A DNA stretch of 64,000 nt from Zoogloea oleivorans (lineage in GTDB: Bacteria; Pseudomonadota; Gammaproteobacteria; Burkholderiales; Rhodocyclaceae). A program made the translations under genes and the position numbers. This document shows positions 1 to 8,469 of the stretch, one piece after another. The notes under the pieces were generated by a model that was not told where the DNA came from, searched no databases, and saw nothing but the letters and a program-made list of their open reading frames with translations. The DNA lies in NCBI GenBank assembly GCA_030157785.1, contig JAOAUC010000037.1, positions 104,714 to 168,713 of the forward strand, written 5' to 3'. How positions within the stretch are numbered: the first letter of the stretch is position 1; every line of letters begins with the position of its first letter.

Positions 1-345
1 TTTTCAATGGCGAATGCGGGCTTGCCGGCGACTTCCGGGTTTGTTGGCGAGTTTATGGTTGTGCTTGGGGCTGTTCAGTTTAACTTCTGGGTTGCCTTTA
101 CCGCGGCAACAACCCTGATCGTAGGCGCGGCTTACACACTCTGGATGTACAAGCGGGTGGTATTCGGGCCCATTACTAATCACCACGTTTCGGAGCTGAC
201 TGACCTCAATAACAGGGAGTTCGTTTTCCTGTCTATTCTTGCAGTCTGCGTCCTGGCTATGGGGATTTACCCGTTCCCAGTGACGGAGGTAATGCATGCG
301 TCGGTGAATGACCTGCTCAAGCATGTTGCGGTGAGCAAGCTTTAA
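1..345 (+). CDS. nuoM: NADH-quinone oxidoreductase subunit M, C-terminal part
   Basis: Only the last 115 codons are present; the reading frame is open through the left edge. NuoM is one of the antiporter-like membrane subunits that pump protons in respiratory complex I. What shows this is the segment near the left edge beginning MANAGLPATSGFVGEF, which resembles the conserved NuoM region, two hydrophobic helices, and nuoN 43 bases downstream. The tail contains an amphipathic stretch (YKRVVFGP) typical of the C-terminus of this subunit. Family assignment rests on this short piece plus the nuoN neighbour. Confidence 0.93.
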   Translation, partial: FSMANAGLPATSGFVGEFMVVLGAVQFNFWVAFTAATTLIVGAAYTLWMYKRVVFGPITNHHVSELTDLNNREFVFLSILAVCVLAMGIYPFPVTEVMHASVNDLLKHVAVSKL

Positions 346-387
346 TCTCACGTAACCGAGACAAAACCAGCGGACTGTGGCCTGAAG

Positions 388-1854
388 ATGAACTTTGTTA
401 TCCCTGATTTTTACCCTGCGGCGGCGGAGCTTTTCGTGGTCGCTATGTCCTTTGTGATCCTTATGGCTGGCACTTTTGCCAAGGATTCACGAGGCCTGAC
501 GTACGCGTTGACTCAACTGACGCTCTTCGGTGCGGCCGCAATCACCTTGTTCACGATGGACGGCCAAGTCAATTTCACGTTCAGCAACATGTACGTGGAT
601 GACTTGATGGGCGACTTCCTCAAGTTGGTGCTGTATTTTTCCGTTGCCATTGTGCTGCTGTATTCACGCGGCTACATGAACGACAGGAAGATGGAGACGA
701 CTGAGTATTACGTTCTGGCTGTATATGCTACGTTGGGGATGATGGTCATGATCACGGCCAATCACTTCCTTACGCTTTACCTTGGTCTTGAGCTGCTTTC
801 CTTATCATTGTATGCAATGGTCGCTCTTCAACGGGACTCCGCCCGAGCGACCGAGGCTGCGATGAAGTATTTCGTGCTCGGAGCTCTTGCTTCCGGTCTT
901 CTCCTTTACGGCATTTCGATGCTGTATGGCGCAACTGGCACTTTGGAAATTTCCGGTGTTGCTCAGGCTATTTATCATCAAGCCGGGAACAAGACTGTCC
1001 TGATGTTTGGTTTGGTCTTTGTGGTTGCGGGTTTGGCTTTCAAGCTGGGCGTGGTTCCCTTCCATATGTGGATTCCGGACGTTTATCACGGCGCGCCAAC
1101 TGCTATTACTCTATTTATTGCCTCGGCTCCCAAACTTGCCGCCTTTGCGATGGCCATGCGCCTGCTTGTGAATGGTCTGTTTGAGTTGGCAGACCAGTGG
1201 CAGTCGATGCTCATGTTTCTTGCTATTCTTTCTATCGTCCTGGGTAACTTTGCGGCGATCGCACAATCTAACATTAAGCGAATGCTTGGTTATTCTGGCA
1301 TTTCCCACATGGGGTTCATGCTATTGGGTTTGATGTCGGGTGTGGTGGGGGGGGACCGGCACTTTGCGCTAAATGCATATAGTTCGTCCATGTTCTATGT
1401 GATCTCTTACGTGCTGATGAGTCTGGCTTCCTTCGGCGTTGTTTTGCTTCTTTCGCGTGTCGGAGTGGAGGCGGAAAACCTTGATGATTTCAAGGGCTTG
1501 AACAAGCGGAGTTCATGGTTCGCCGGAGTCATGGCGATGGTCATGTTCTCGATGGCTGGTATTCCGTTCTTCGTTGGCTTCTTTGCGAAGTTCTCTGTCC
1601 TTCAGGCTGTTGTGGCAGCAGGTTATATCTGGGTTGCTGTAGTTGCTGTAATCATGTCTCTGATTGGTGCCTTTTACTACCTCAGAGTCGTCAAGGTTAT
1701 GTTTTTCGATGAACCGGTTGATAACACGCCTCTAGTTGCAAGTGCGGATATGCGTGTCTTGCTTTCGATGAATGGGTTGGCTATTGCCGGTCTTGGTTTG
1801 GCGCCGCAGGCTTTGATGTCACTTTGTGCATATTCATTGCTTGGCTCTCTTTGA
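388..1854 (+). CDS. nuoN: NADH-quinone oxidoreductase subunit N
   Basis: A 488-residue, almost wholly hydrophobic protein of the size normal for NuoN, the last core subunit encoded in nuo operons. NuoN is a proton-translocating antiporter-like subunit in the membrane arm of complex I. The middle holds the conserved segment [20 protein letters not shown] (about residues 215-235), in which the Lys and the PFHxWxPDVY motif are diagnostic. A further conserved stretch, [19 protein letters not shown], follows at about residues 294-312. It lies directly after nuoM and is followed at 28 bases by the DUF2818 gene, the usual betaproteobacterial arrangement. The ATG at 388 gives the expected hydrophobic N-terminus. 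Confidence 0.97.
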   Translation: MNFVIPDFYPAAAELFVVAMSFVILMAGTFAKDSRGLTYALTQLTLFGAAAITLFTMDGQVNFTFSNMYVDDLMGDFLKLVLYFSVAIVLLYSRGYMNDRKMETTEYYVLAVYATLGMMVMITANHFLTLYLGLELLSLSLYAMVALQRDSARATEAAMKYFVLGALASGLLLYGISMLYGATGTLEISGVAQAIYHQAGNKTVLMFGLVFVVAGLAFKLGVVPFHMWIPDVYHGAPTAITLFIASAPKLAAFAMAMRLLVNGLFELADQWQSMLMFLAILSIVLGNFAAIAQSNIKRMLGYSGISHMGFMLLGLMSGVVGGDRHFALNAYSSSMFYVISYVLMSLASFGVVLLLSRVGVEAENLDDFKGLNKRSSWFAGVMAMVMFSMAGIPFFVGFFAKFSVLQAVVAAGYIWVAVVAVIMSLIGAFYYLRVVKVMFFDEPVDNTPLVASADMRVLLSMNGLAIAGLGLAPQALMSLCAYSLLGSL

Positions 1855-1882
1855 ACTAGCTATGCGATAGAGGGCTGCCTTA

Positions 1883-2179
1883 TTGAAATCAACGTACCTT
1901 GTTTTCGGAATGGCCTTGGCACTGGCAAATGCTCCGTTTTTGAGTGAGAGGGTTTTGCTTGTTTTTCGAAAGACTTTGAGAAAAACCGTTTTTCTCAGGC
2001 TTCTTGAGCTCGCTTTTTATTACTGCGCTTTAATGTTGGTGCTTTCTGCTGAGGAGGCCAACGTCAGCGGAGGTACTTATAGACAAGGTTGGGAGTTTTT
2101 TATAGTGACCGCCAGTGTCTTTCTGGTGGCTTCCTATCCTGGCTTCGTCTATAGGTATTTTTGGAGGCTTGGTACCTAG
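1883..2179 (+). CDS. DUF2818 family membrane protein, nuo-operon tail
   Basis: A 98-residue membrane protein read from a TTG start. No ATG gives the full N-terminal helix (residues MKSTYLVFGMALALANAPF), so TTG at 1883 is preferred. Three hydrophobic helices are visible. Small proteins of this family sit directly after nuoN in many betaproteobacteria; the length and the phrase NAPFLSERVL match that family as I know it. The function is unknown; the position suggests a role linked to complex I assembly or simply shared transcription. A terminator follows 10 bases after the stop. Confidence 0.85.
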   Translation: MKSTYLVFGMALALANAPFLSERVLLVFRKTLRKTVFLRLLELAFYYCALMLVLSAEEANVSGGTYRQGWEFFIVTASVFLVASYPGFVYRYFWRLGT

Positions 2180-2189
2180 CTTGCCGCTT

Positions 2190-2219
2190 AACCCGGGGTT
2201 ACTCCCGGGTTTTGTTTTT
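2190..2219 (+). terminator. Intrinsic terminator of the nuo operon
   Basis: An 8-bp perfect GC-rich stem (arms 2190-2197 and 2204-2211, loop GTTACT) runs into a T-rich tail (TTTTGTTTTT). It begins 10 bases after the DUF2818 stop codon, so it most likely ends the nuo transcript. Confidence 0.85.
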
Positions 2220-2304
2220 ACAATTCCAATTGTTGTAGTGGACTCCATCTTTGATGAGGCTGATTGAGCTGGTTTTTTCGATGTTAGGGCGTGGCTATGT
2301 GCTT

Positions 2305-2323
2305 AGGCATAGGGCCTATGCCT
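2305..2323. repeat. 19-base palindrome in the leader of the DUF3579 gene
   Basis: Two 9-base arms (AGGCATAGG and CCTATGCCT) surround a single central G. It lies in the 260-base gap between the nuo terminator and the DUF3579 gene, about 115 bases before that gene's ATG. The near-zero spacer is more typical of a dimeric repressor site than of an RNA hairpin. No T-tract follows, so it is not a terminator. The rest of the gap shows no coding potential. Its role is inferred only from symmetry and position. Confidence 0.5.
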
Positions 2324-2439
2324 CTGGGGCCAGGTGTTTCCTGATAGAATTCCAGTAAAGTAAAACTTGTAGCGGGATAGGTTTGGCGTCCTTCCCTTTG
2401 GTGTTGGTTTCCCGGTCTCCAAATTTTCAGTTATTACAC

Positions 2440-2733
2440 ATGATTCAAAAAGTTGAAAACTTCGTGATCGTAGGCCGTACCAGTGACGGTAAGACCTTTC
2501 GACCCAGTGACTGGGCTGATCGTCTCTGCGGGATTATGTCTGCCTTCGGTGCGGACAATCGGATGACCTATTCGCCATACGTACGTCCGGCGTGCAATCT
2601 GAAGGGTGACAAGACAGTCTTGGTCGATGCTCGCATTCACGATATTGAGCCCTTGGCATACAATTTTTTGAAGAATTTCGCCAAGGATAACGACTTGCAG
2701 ATTGAGTCGCTTCCAGACGACCATTTTGGTTAG
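2440..2733 (+). CDS. DUF3579 family protein
   Basis: A 97-residue soluble protein. The frame is open from 2383, but the conserved start is MIQKVENFVIVGRTSDGK at 2440, and the upstream extension has unrelated composition. Members of this family are about 95-100 residues, are widespread in betaproteobacteria, and contain the phrases GKTFRPSDWADRLCG and YSPYVRP seen here. No enzyme motif is present and the function is unknown. It appears to be monocistronic, flanked by an upstream palindrome and a strong symmetric terminator. Confidence 0.85.
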   Translation: MIQKVENFVIVGRTSDGKTFRPSDWADRLCGIMSAFGADNRMTYSPYVRPACNLKGDKTVLVDARIHDIEPLAYNFLKNFAKDNDLQIESLPDDHFG

Positions 2734-2752
2734 CCTATTGCGGTGTTTTCAG

Positions 2753-2797
2753 CGGGCACAAAAAAAAGGGGGTGTACCCCCTTTTTTTTTGTGCCCG
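2753..2797. terminator. Symmetric bidirectional terminator
   Basis: A 45-base hairpin: CGGGCAC, eight A, five G, loop TGTA, five C, nine T, GTGCCCG. The A and T tracts lie inside the stem, so on either strand a five-GC hairpin is followed by a run of U. It sits between two converging genes (DUF3579 on plus, ending 2733; asparagine-synthase-like on minus, ending 2825), as expected for a shared terminator. Confidence 0.93.
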
Positions 2798-2824
2798 TTT
2801 TATCTTGACGTTACAGTGGTTGCA

Positions 2825-4633
2825 TCACTTTGACTCGTCGAACTGCCAGTCAGGGGCATATGCTTGAAGCCATTGCTCAAGCATCATGATGATCCACACC
2901 ATCTCTCCATAGTAGCCCGGGTGCTCAGGTAGCCATTTTTGGTGGAGTTCTCGAAGAAACGCTGGTCGAATGACGCCTCGTTTTCCAAAAGCTTCGAGTG
3001 TTTCGGTTGCGAGTTTTCGCAAGCCCGGGTGTTTTACTGCCCAGACACCAAAAGGCAAGCCGAAGCCGTGCTTCTTCTTGGTAATGATTTCATCAGGCAG
3101 GAATCCACGCAAAGCCTCTTTGAATAACCAGCGAAGTTTGAGTCCTTTGAGCTTCCAGTCCGTGGGTAGAGTGAGCGAGAAGTCCAGGAGTTCGTCGGAG
3201 AGCAAAGGAAATCCGACATCCACTCCGGCAAGGCGGGTTGTCCCAATTACTTTAGGCAGGTCGTTGTCCGCAAGTGTGTATTTCCAATCGAAAGCAAGCA
3301 TTCGGTTGATCAGACCTGCATCGTTGACTTCAGCCCATGTATGTCGTTGAAGTTCGGTTGGTTCGGCAGGATTCATGCGAGCCTGGAATTTCGGCTCGAA
3401 TACGGTGTCGATGCCAAGGCGAAGCAGGAGGTTATACATTTCCATCCTGTCCGGCATCGGGACAGAGGCTTGTTCAACATAGCTGACGCCTTTTTTGACA
3501 AGAGGAATTCTGTCAAGGCCCGGCAGCCCGGAGATCGGCTCGACGAAATTGGCGCGAAGCAGGGCAGGTATGGTGTCGTACCAGCCGAATACGCGTTGTT
3601 TTGCGTACCGGGAGTTGCCACCAAAGAGTTCGTCCCCCCCATCGCCAGCAAGAAGCTTGGTGATGCCGTCTGCTTTGGCACGACTGGCGCAAATCCATGC
3701 AGGAACTGCGGATGAATTGCCGAAGGGCTGATCGTAAAAGCGAGCAACCAGCGGAATACCCTCCAGCAGATCTTCGGGTGTTACGTAGTATTCATGATGG
3801 TCCGTCTTGAAATGACGGGCGGCCAGCCGGGCATATTCCATTTCGTCGTAGCCGCTTGCATCGAAGCCCATCGAATAGGTCTTCGCTGGCTCGCCGGTTA
3901 TCTGGCAGAGCATTCCTGACACCGTGGAGCTGTCTGTTCCGCCCGACAGGAATGCGCCGGTGTTGGGACCGGCATACTCGTTTTTCACTGATTCCCGAAC
4001 GATGTCGAGGAAGCGCCCTTTTGTCTCAGTCAGGTTGAGGCGCGGATTTTCATCGAAGACTGGAGTCCAGTGCTTGGCGATCTTTGTAATTCCGTTCTTC
4101 CATTCCAGGACGCTTGCCGGGCGCAGGCGCTTCACTTCCCGGAAAATCGTTACCGGTGAAGGGATCATATGGAAATAGAGATAGTCGAAAATTGCCTGGG
4201 GGTTGATGCTTCGACTGTTGAGCGGAACCGTATCGGCTCTGTCAGAAAAACCTAACTCCCCGTCCTCTTCCGCGTAGCACCAAGGCTCTGTGTCGAAGCG
4301 ATCTGTCAGTAGCGTGACGGCATTTTGATGGGTATTGATGAATGCGACAGCAAAGCGTCCTTTGACCTCTCGGGCTGCATCGAGGCCTTTGCTTGTGAAC
4401 AGGCTGAGCCAGGTGTGAGCGTGCTTATTGCTGCCATTGGCAAAGCGTGGAGTGCCCCGGCTGATACACAGAATGCCTTCGTGCTCAGCCAGATCGGTGG
4501 GTTGCTCTGCAGTTAAACGGCCGCCATTCCAGTTGCAGACCCATTGCTTGTCTTTGAGCTGGATGTCGAGGCCGCTGCTTGCTCCGGGCTGGGGGGTTAT
4601 CAGGCGGGCGTAGATCAAGGTTTTGCTTTCCAA
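2825..4633 (-). CDS. Asparagine synthase-like protein without a glutaminase Cys, EPS locus
   Basis: A 602-residue asparagine-synthase-type protein, last gene of the minus-strand exosortase-locus run. The C-terminal synthetase domain is intact: the ATP-pyrophosphatase loop SGGTDSS is at about residues 230-236 and GDGGDELFGG at about 330-339. The N-terminal half resembles the class II glutaminase fold only weakly and begins MESKTLIYAR. The catalytic Cys that follows the initiator Met in AsnB is missing. The start is TTG at 4633, preceded by GGAG seven bases away; the nearest ATG (4646) is out of frame. It lies 26 bases after the flippase gene. It may amidate or ligate a sugar acid or amino acid in the exopolysaccharide using ammonia or another amine; the substrate is unknown. 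Confidence 0.8.
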   Translation of the reverse strand: MESKTLIYARLITPQPGASSGLDIQLKDKQWVCNWNGGRLTAEQPTDLAEHEGILCISRGTPRFANGSNKHAHTWLSLFTSKGLDAAREVKGRFAVAFINTHQNAVTLLTDRFDTEPWCYAEEDGELGFSDRADTVPLNSRSINPQAIFDYLYFHMIPSPVTIFREVKRLRPASVLEWKNGITKIAKHWTPVFDENPRLNLTETKGRFLDIVRESVKNEYAGPNTGAFLSGGTDSSTVSGMLCQITGEPAKTYSMGFDASGYDEMEYARLAARHFKTDHHEYYVTPEDLLEGIPLVARFYDQPFGNSSAVPAWICASRAKADGITKLLAGDGGDELFGGNSRYAKQRVFGWYDTIPALLRANFVEPISGLPGLDRIPLVKKGVSYVEQASVPMPDRMEMYNLLLRLGIDTVFEPKFQARMNPAEPTELQRHTWAEVNDAGLINRMLAFDWKYTLADNDLPKVIGTTRLAGVDVGFPLLSDELLDFSLTLPTDWKLKGLKLRWLFKEALRGFLPDEIITKKKHGFGLPFGVWAVKHPGLRKLATETLEAFGKRGVIRPAFLRELHQKWLPEHPGYYGEMVWIIMMLEQWLQAYAPDWQFDESK

Positions 4634-4659
4634 AGCCAGACTCCATTAATTTCAAATAA

Positions 4660-6153
4660 TCAGGGGGCGTCGTTACGCTGCGCAGGTTGCAGAAAACGAC
4701 CGAGTTTGAGTTTCGAGAGAATGTAGGCTTCAGCGCCTTGCGGCCGGCCACTTGCGAACCACAGGCCGAGAAGTATTGAGGTGTAGGATGTTGCGCCCAG
4801 AAGAACCTCACAGAGGAAGGCCAGCATCAGTGGCAGCGACTCTGGGGGCGTGACGAGGATATCCACAAGGGCCATGGCTGCTGCCGCTACTACCGGGCGC
4901 CAGGCTACCCGAACCAGATCTGCAAGGCGCAATTCACGGACCTCATGCAGAATTACGCCCATGAAGAAGACAAGGCCGGTGGCGGCGACTGCCAAGCGAA
5001 TGTGGGCAATGTCTATTGCGCTTGCCGAGGAGAAGACAAGTCCGGCGACTGTCAGGAAGAGGATGTTCTGGATCCACACAAAAATACTTAGCGTGCGAAT
5101 CTTGCCGATTGTCACCAGCAGATAGCCGGCCGCATGAGAGATCGCGCCAAGTGAGAAAACAAGCGAGAGGGTCTGGACGAAAGGAATCGCAGAGAGCCAT
5201 TGATCTCCGAGGAGCACGAGTACTGCCCGGTCGGCGACGGAGGCCAGGCCAACGCCTGCTGGAATAGCGAGCATGGTTTGCACGGCCAAGGCCAGCAGGT
5301 AGGCGTCCCGCAGACGTTGTGCATCGTGCTTGGCGGCCACGAATGCCGGGAACAGCACTCGGCCAAGCGGCTGCAGCAGTTCTGTCGACGGCATGGCGGA
5401 TATTTCATCGGCCAGTGTGTAGGCTCCCACTGTGGAGGCGTCTGACAAGCGACCAACCAAGAAGCGGTCGAACTGTGTTTCGAAGTAGATCCCAATGGAG
5501 CGTATCAATGCCCATTGGGAAAACGACCATAGTTTCGCAAGGCGCGTCAGCGAGAGGCGGGGCCTGAACGGATGCATTATGTAACTAAGGGCGACGCCTG
5601 TTATGCGGCCAGCCAGGGCGCCGAGCGGCATTGCCCAATAGGATTCAAGCGTGATGGCGAGTGTGACCGTGACCAGGAATCCCGCCAGTCGCCTAATAAA
5701 GAAGAACCGGAAGTCGCGGGAGAAATCCATGCTTTTCTGAAAGCATACAATCCCGATGTTTTCGAAGCCACCAATGAACATGCCGAGCGCCATCAATCGT
5801 GTGACATCGGCTACCCGTGGATCCCGATAATAGTCGGCTGCAAAGGGGGCCAACAGAAACACAATTAGCGTGACGGCCATGGCTTGAATCAGCCGGATGG
5901 TCCATGCTGTGTTGAAATCCTCGTCATCCGCATCCTTATTCTGGATAAGGGCCATATTGACGCCGAGATCGAGAAGGACGTCAATCAGCCCAACCAGCAC
6001 TGATGCCATGGCGATGATGCCGAAGTCTGCCGGGGTCAGGATCCGGGCCAGAATCAAGGTGCTAAGAAGACCGATCAGACGATCGGTCCAGCGCATGGCG
6101 ACCACGATAAGTGCGCTGGCGAAAATGCTCTTCTTTTTAGCGGGGGTGTTCAT
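4660..6153 (-). CDS. Wzx-type polysaccharide flippase
   Basis: A 497-residue protein made of many hydrophobic helices (about twelve to fourteen by eye), with the N-terminal signature TLILARILTPADFGIIAMAS at about residues 37-56. This signature is typical of the polysaccharide transporter/oligosaccharide flippase family (MOP superfamily). Such proteins move lipid-linked sugar repeats across the inner membrane. It lies between a glycosyltransferase (76 bases upstream) and the asparagine-synthase-like gene, which fits an exopolysaccharide assembly role. No strong ribosome site precedes the ATG. The exact glycan is not deducible. Confidence 0.88.
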   Translation of the reverse strand: MNTPAKKKSIFASALIVVAMRWTDRLIGLLSTLILARILTPADFGIIAMASVLVGLIDVLLDLGVNMALIQNKDADDEDFNTAWTIRLIQAMAVTLIVFLLAPFAADYYRDPRVADVTRLMALGMFIGGFENIGIVCFQKSMDFSRDFRFFFIRRLAGFLVTVTLAITLESYWAMPLGALAGRITGVALSYIMHPFRPRLSLTRLAKLWSFSQWALIRSIGIYFETQFDRFLVGRLSDASTVGAYTLADEISAMPSTELLQPLGRVLFPAFVAAKHDAQRLRDAYLLALAVQTMLAIPAGVGLASVADRAVLVLLGDQWLSAIPFVQTLSLVFSLGAISHAAGYLLVTIGKIRTLSIFVWIQNILFLTVAGLVFSSASAIDIAHIRLAVAATGLVFFMGVILHEVRELRLADLVRVAWRPVVAAAAMALVDILVTPPESLPLMLAFLCEVLLGATSYTSILLGLWFASGRPQGAEAYILSKLKLGRFLQPAQRNDAP

Positions 6154-6229
6154 TGATCAGGCTTGTTGGGGCGCGGTTGCTGGGTGGGCAGGGAGTTTTC
6201 CGGATGCGAGGCGCAGACGCGCTTGGCTA

Positions 6230-7201
6230 TCAGGCTTGTCCGGAGGGAGAGGCATTGTCGACCTGGGCCGCGAGTTCTGCCAGAACCTGCTCCAGAAAAT
6301 CTGTTTCAGCTTGTTTATCCCGGCCGCCAGCATTGAAGCTACGGCGTACGTGCAGGCCGAAGGGCTGTCCTTGCCAGAGGGACTCCTCCCATCTGTTGGG
6401 TAGCGGTGAGCTTACCCAACTGCGCTCGGAGAAGCCGCTGTGTGTAAATGTGTCTCGACGCTTGGGGAGATAGCAATAGCGTTCGGGGAGCATGGCTTCA
6501 ATAAGCCGATGCTTCCAGTCGCAGACATCGAAATCCGGGAAGTTGGCAGGGTCGATCCTGAAGACAGGTTTGGTGCATTCGGCTGAAAGCAAGGCCTGGC
6601 TTCCGAAGCGTTCGAATATGCGGACGCCTGTATCCCAGGGAATGCGTTTTCGGTTGGCAAAGTAGCCAATTCTGTCGAGCAATCCTTTGGCAGAGTTTCC
6701 TGCAACTTCGATCCTGTCCAGTTCCGGAAGAAAATCGAGTTCGAGCTTGTCGACTTTCTCCAGGTCAATGAACATGCAATGCACTGCCGGGAAGTAGCGA
6801 TAGTTTCGGTTGTAACGGGGATGCCACGGTGTGCCGAAAAACCCCAGCCCGTGCTTCTCCATGTATTCCGGAATGGCATTGACCCAATTGGGTCGAAGGA
6901 TGTAAAAATCCGGATCCAGGACAAGCAAATAGCGTGTTTCGGTTTTTCGGACAAGCTCGTTCAAGGCATCTGCATGCTGGTAGCTGGCGCCAAGCGATGT
7001 TTCCCTTGAGCCCGGTTCGATCACGAACGGTCCGTGCCCGGCCGTAATGCGGTCCTTTGCATTGGCTGGTGCATTCTCTGCAATTCGCCATACCGCGCGC
7101 TGCTCGAAGCCCGGGTTCAGACGGGCCGCAAGCTGCGCGTTAAGGCTTAGCAGGTGCCCATGTCCGAATGAGACCGAGCAAATGGTGAGGCGAGTATCCA
7201 T
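6230..7201 (-). CDS. Putative glycosyltransferase (GT-A type)
   Basis: A 323-residue cytoplasmic protein. The N-terminal strand TICSVSFGHG and the acidic motif YLLVLDPDFYILRPNW (DPD at about residues 96-98) suggest a nucleotide-sugar-binding GT-A fold, in which the DxD-like motif holds the metal. No signal peptide or membrane helix is seen. It is 23 bases downstream of the PLP decarboxylase gene and 76 bases upstream of the flippase, so it is probably part of the same transcript and adds a sugar to the lipid-linked repeat. Family assignment is by motif only; sugar specificity cannot be read. Confidence 0.65.
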   Translation of the reverse strand: MDTRLTICSVSFGHGHLLSLNAQLAARLNPGFEQRAVWRIAENAPANAKDRITAGHGPFVIEPGSRETSLGASYQHADALNELVRKTETRYLLVLDPDFYILRPNWVNAIPEYMEKHGLGFFGTPWHPRYNRNYRYFPAVHCMFIDLEKVDKLELDFLPELDRIEVAGNSAKGLLDRIGYFANRKRIPWDTGVRIFERFGSQALLSAECTKPVFRIDPANFPDFDVCDWKHRLIEAMLPERYCYLPKRRDTFTHSGFSERSWVSSPLPNRWEESLWQGQPFGLHVRRSFNAGGRDKQAETDFLEQVLAELAAQVDNASPSGQA

Positions 7202-7224
7202 GCAATGAGGCCTGGGCGGCGGCC

Positions 7225-8469
7225 TTAGACCAGCACCTCAACGACTCGGGGCTGGTCGAGAAATGCCTGTGGACTGGCACTCGCGCCGTAGGCCCCGGAT
7301 TGAAAGATAACGACAAGGTTGCCGGGGTGTGCTTCTGCCAGCGGCATGCGGTCAGCAAGGATATCCAACGGCGTACACAAGGGGCCGACAACGGAAACGA
7401 CCTCACCTGCGGGTGTGCCGATCCTGTCACCAATCGCTACCGGGTAGTTCTTGCGGATCACCTGGCCAAAGTTTCCTGAGGCGGAAAGATGGTGGTGCAG
7501 GCCACCATCGGCGACGAGGAAGGTGTGACCGCGAGAGACCTTGCGATCGAGGATCTTGCACACGTAGATACCTGCCTCGCCGACCAGGTAGCGGCCCAGT
7601 TCGATGACGATCTCGGCATTCGGCAGTTTTTCTTTTGCCTCCGCCGCAATGACTGCCAGGTTCGCCGAGATGCTGCTCAGGTCCAGACGCTGTTCGCCCG
7701 GAAAATACGGAATGCCGAACCCTCCCCCGAGATTGAGGAACTTAACCGGCGACGGGGCGCTTTCGGCGAGGCGCAGGGCTAGATCGAAACACTTGCGCTG
7801 GGCTTCGACGATGGCTTCGGGGCGCAGATTCTGGGAACCGGCAAAAAGGTGAAAACCTTCGAAGGCGAGTCCGGCCTCGCCGATTTGGGCGAGGAGTTCA
7901 GGTACCTGCTCGGCGTCGACCCCGAACTGCTTGGGACCGCCCCCCATTTTCATGCCCGAACTCTTAAGTTCGAAATCTGGATTGACGCGTACTGCGACCC
8001 GCACCGGCCAGCCGGTGGCCTGGCGGATGGCTGCCAGTTCGGAAACTTCGCGAAATGATTCGATATTGATCAGGATGCCGGCAGCAGCAGCCTGACGCAG
8101 CTCTTCGTGGCGCTTGCCGGGACCGGCAAAACTGATTTCGTGGGGATTGGCGCCGCTGTCGAGGGCGACTTTCAGCTCACGGCCTGACGCTACGTCGATG
8201 CCGTCCACAAGGCGCGCCATGTGATCCACCACGGAGGGCATCGGATTCGCTTTCATGGCGTAGTGGATCTTGATGCCAGGCGGCAGGGCGGCACGCAGCT
8301 CGGCGACCCGGCGTGTCAGCAGTTCGCGGTCATAGGCATAGAAAGGCGTCTGGCCGATGCGGTCGGCAAGGCGGTGCAGCGGAATGCCGCCGACCATCAG
8401 CTCGCCGGCTTCAGACCGAAACTGGTCCATCGGGGCGTGCACCGGTTTCTCGCGGATCACTTCGCTCAT
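7225..8469 (-). CDS. PLP-dependent decarboxylase, exosortase A system-associated
   Basis: A 414-residue member of the fold III decarboxylases (ornithine/diaminopimelate decarboxylase group). The PLP-binding Lys is in YAMKANP (Lys about 73). The phosphate-binding glycines are in LGGGFGIPYF, and a catalytic-type Cys lies in GPLCTPLD near the C-terminus. The stop of the upstream AMP-ligase gene overlaps its start by four bases, so the two are translationally coupled. A decarboxylase with this partner is a recognised component of XrtA loci, where the ligase and carrier protein may handle the amine or acid it makes. The true substrate is unknown; it need not be an amino acid of central metabolism. 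Confidence 0.9.
   Translation of the reverse strand: MSEVIREKPVHAPMDQFRSEAGELMVGGIPLHRLADRIGQTPFYAYDRELLTRRVAELRAALPPGIKIHYAMKANPMPSVVDHMARLVDGIDVASGRELKVALDSGANPHEISFAGPGKRHEELRQAAAAGILINIESFREVSELAAIRQATGWPVRVAVRVNPDFELKSSGMKMGGGPKQFGVDAEQVPELLAQIGEAGLAFEGFHLFAGSQNLRPEAIVEAQRKCFDLALRLAESAPSPVKFLNLGGGFGIPYFPGEQRLDLSSISANLAVIAAEAKEKLPNAEIVIELGRYLVGEAGIYVCKILDRKVSRGHTFLVADGGLHHHLSASGNFGQVIRKNYPVAIGDRIGTPAGEVVSVVGPLCTPLDILADRMPLAEAHPGNLVVIFQSGAYGASASPQAFLDQPRVVEVLV

Noticed and set aside
4485..4811. A frameshift or in-frame Met upstream of the asparagine-synthase-like gene
   Set aside because: The ATG at 4646 is in another frame and its product has no glutaminase features; the TTG at 4633 has a suitable ribosome site.
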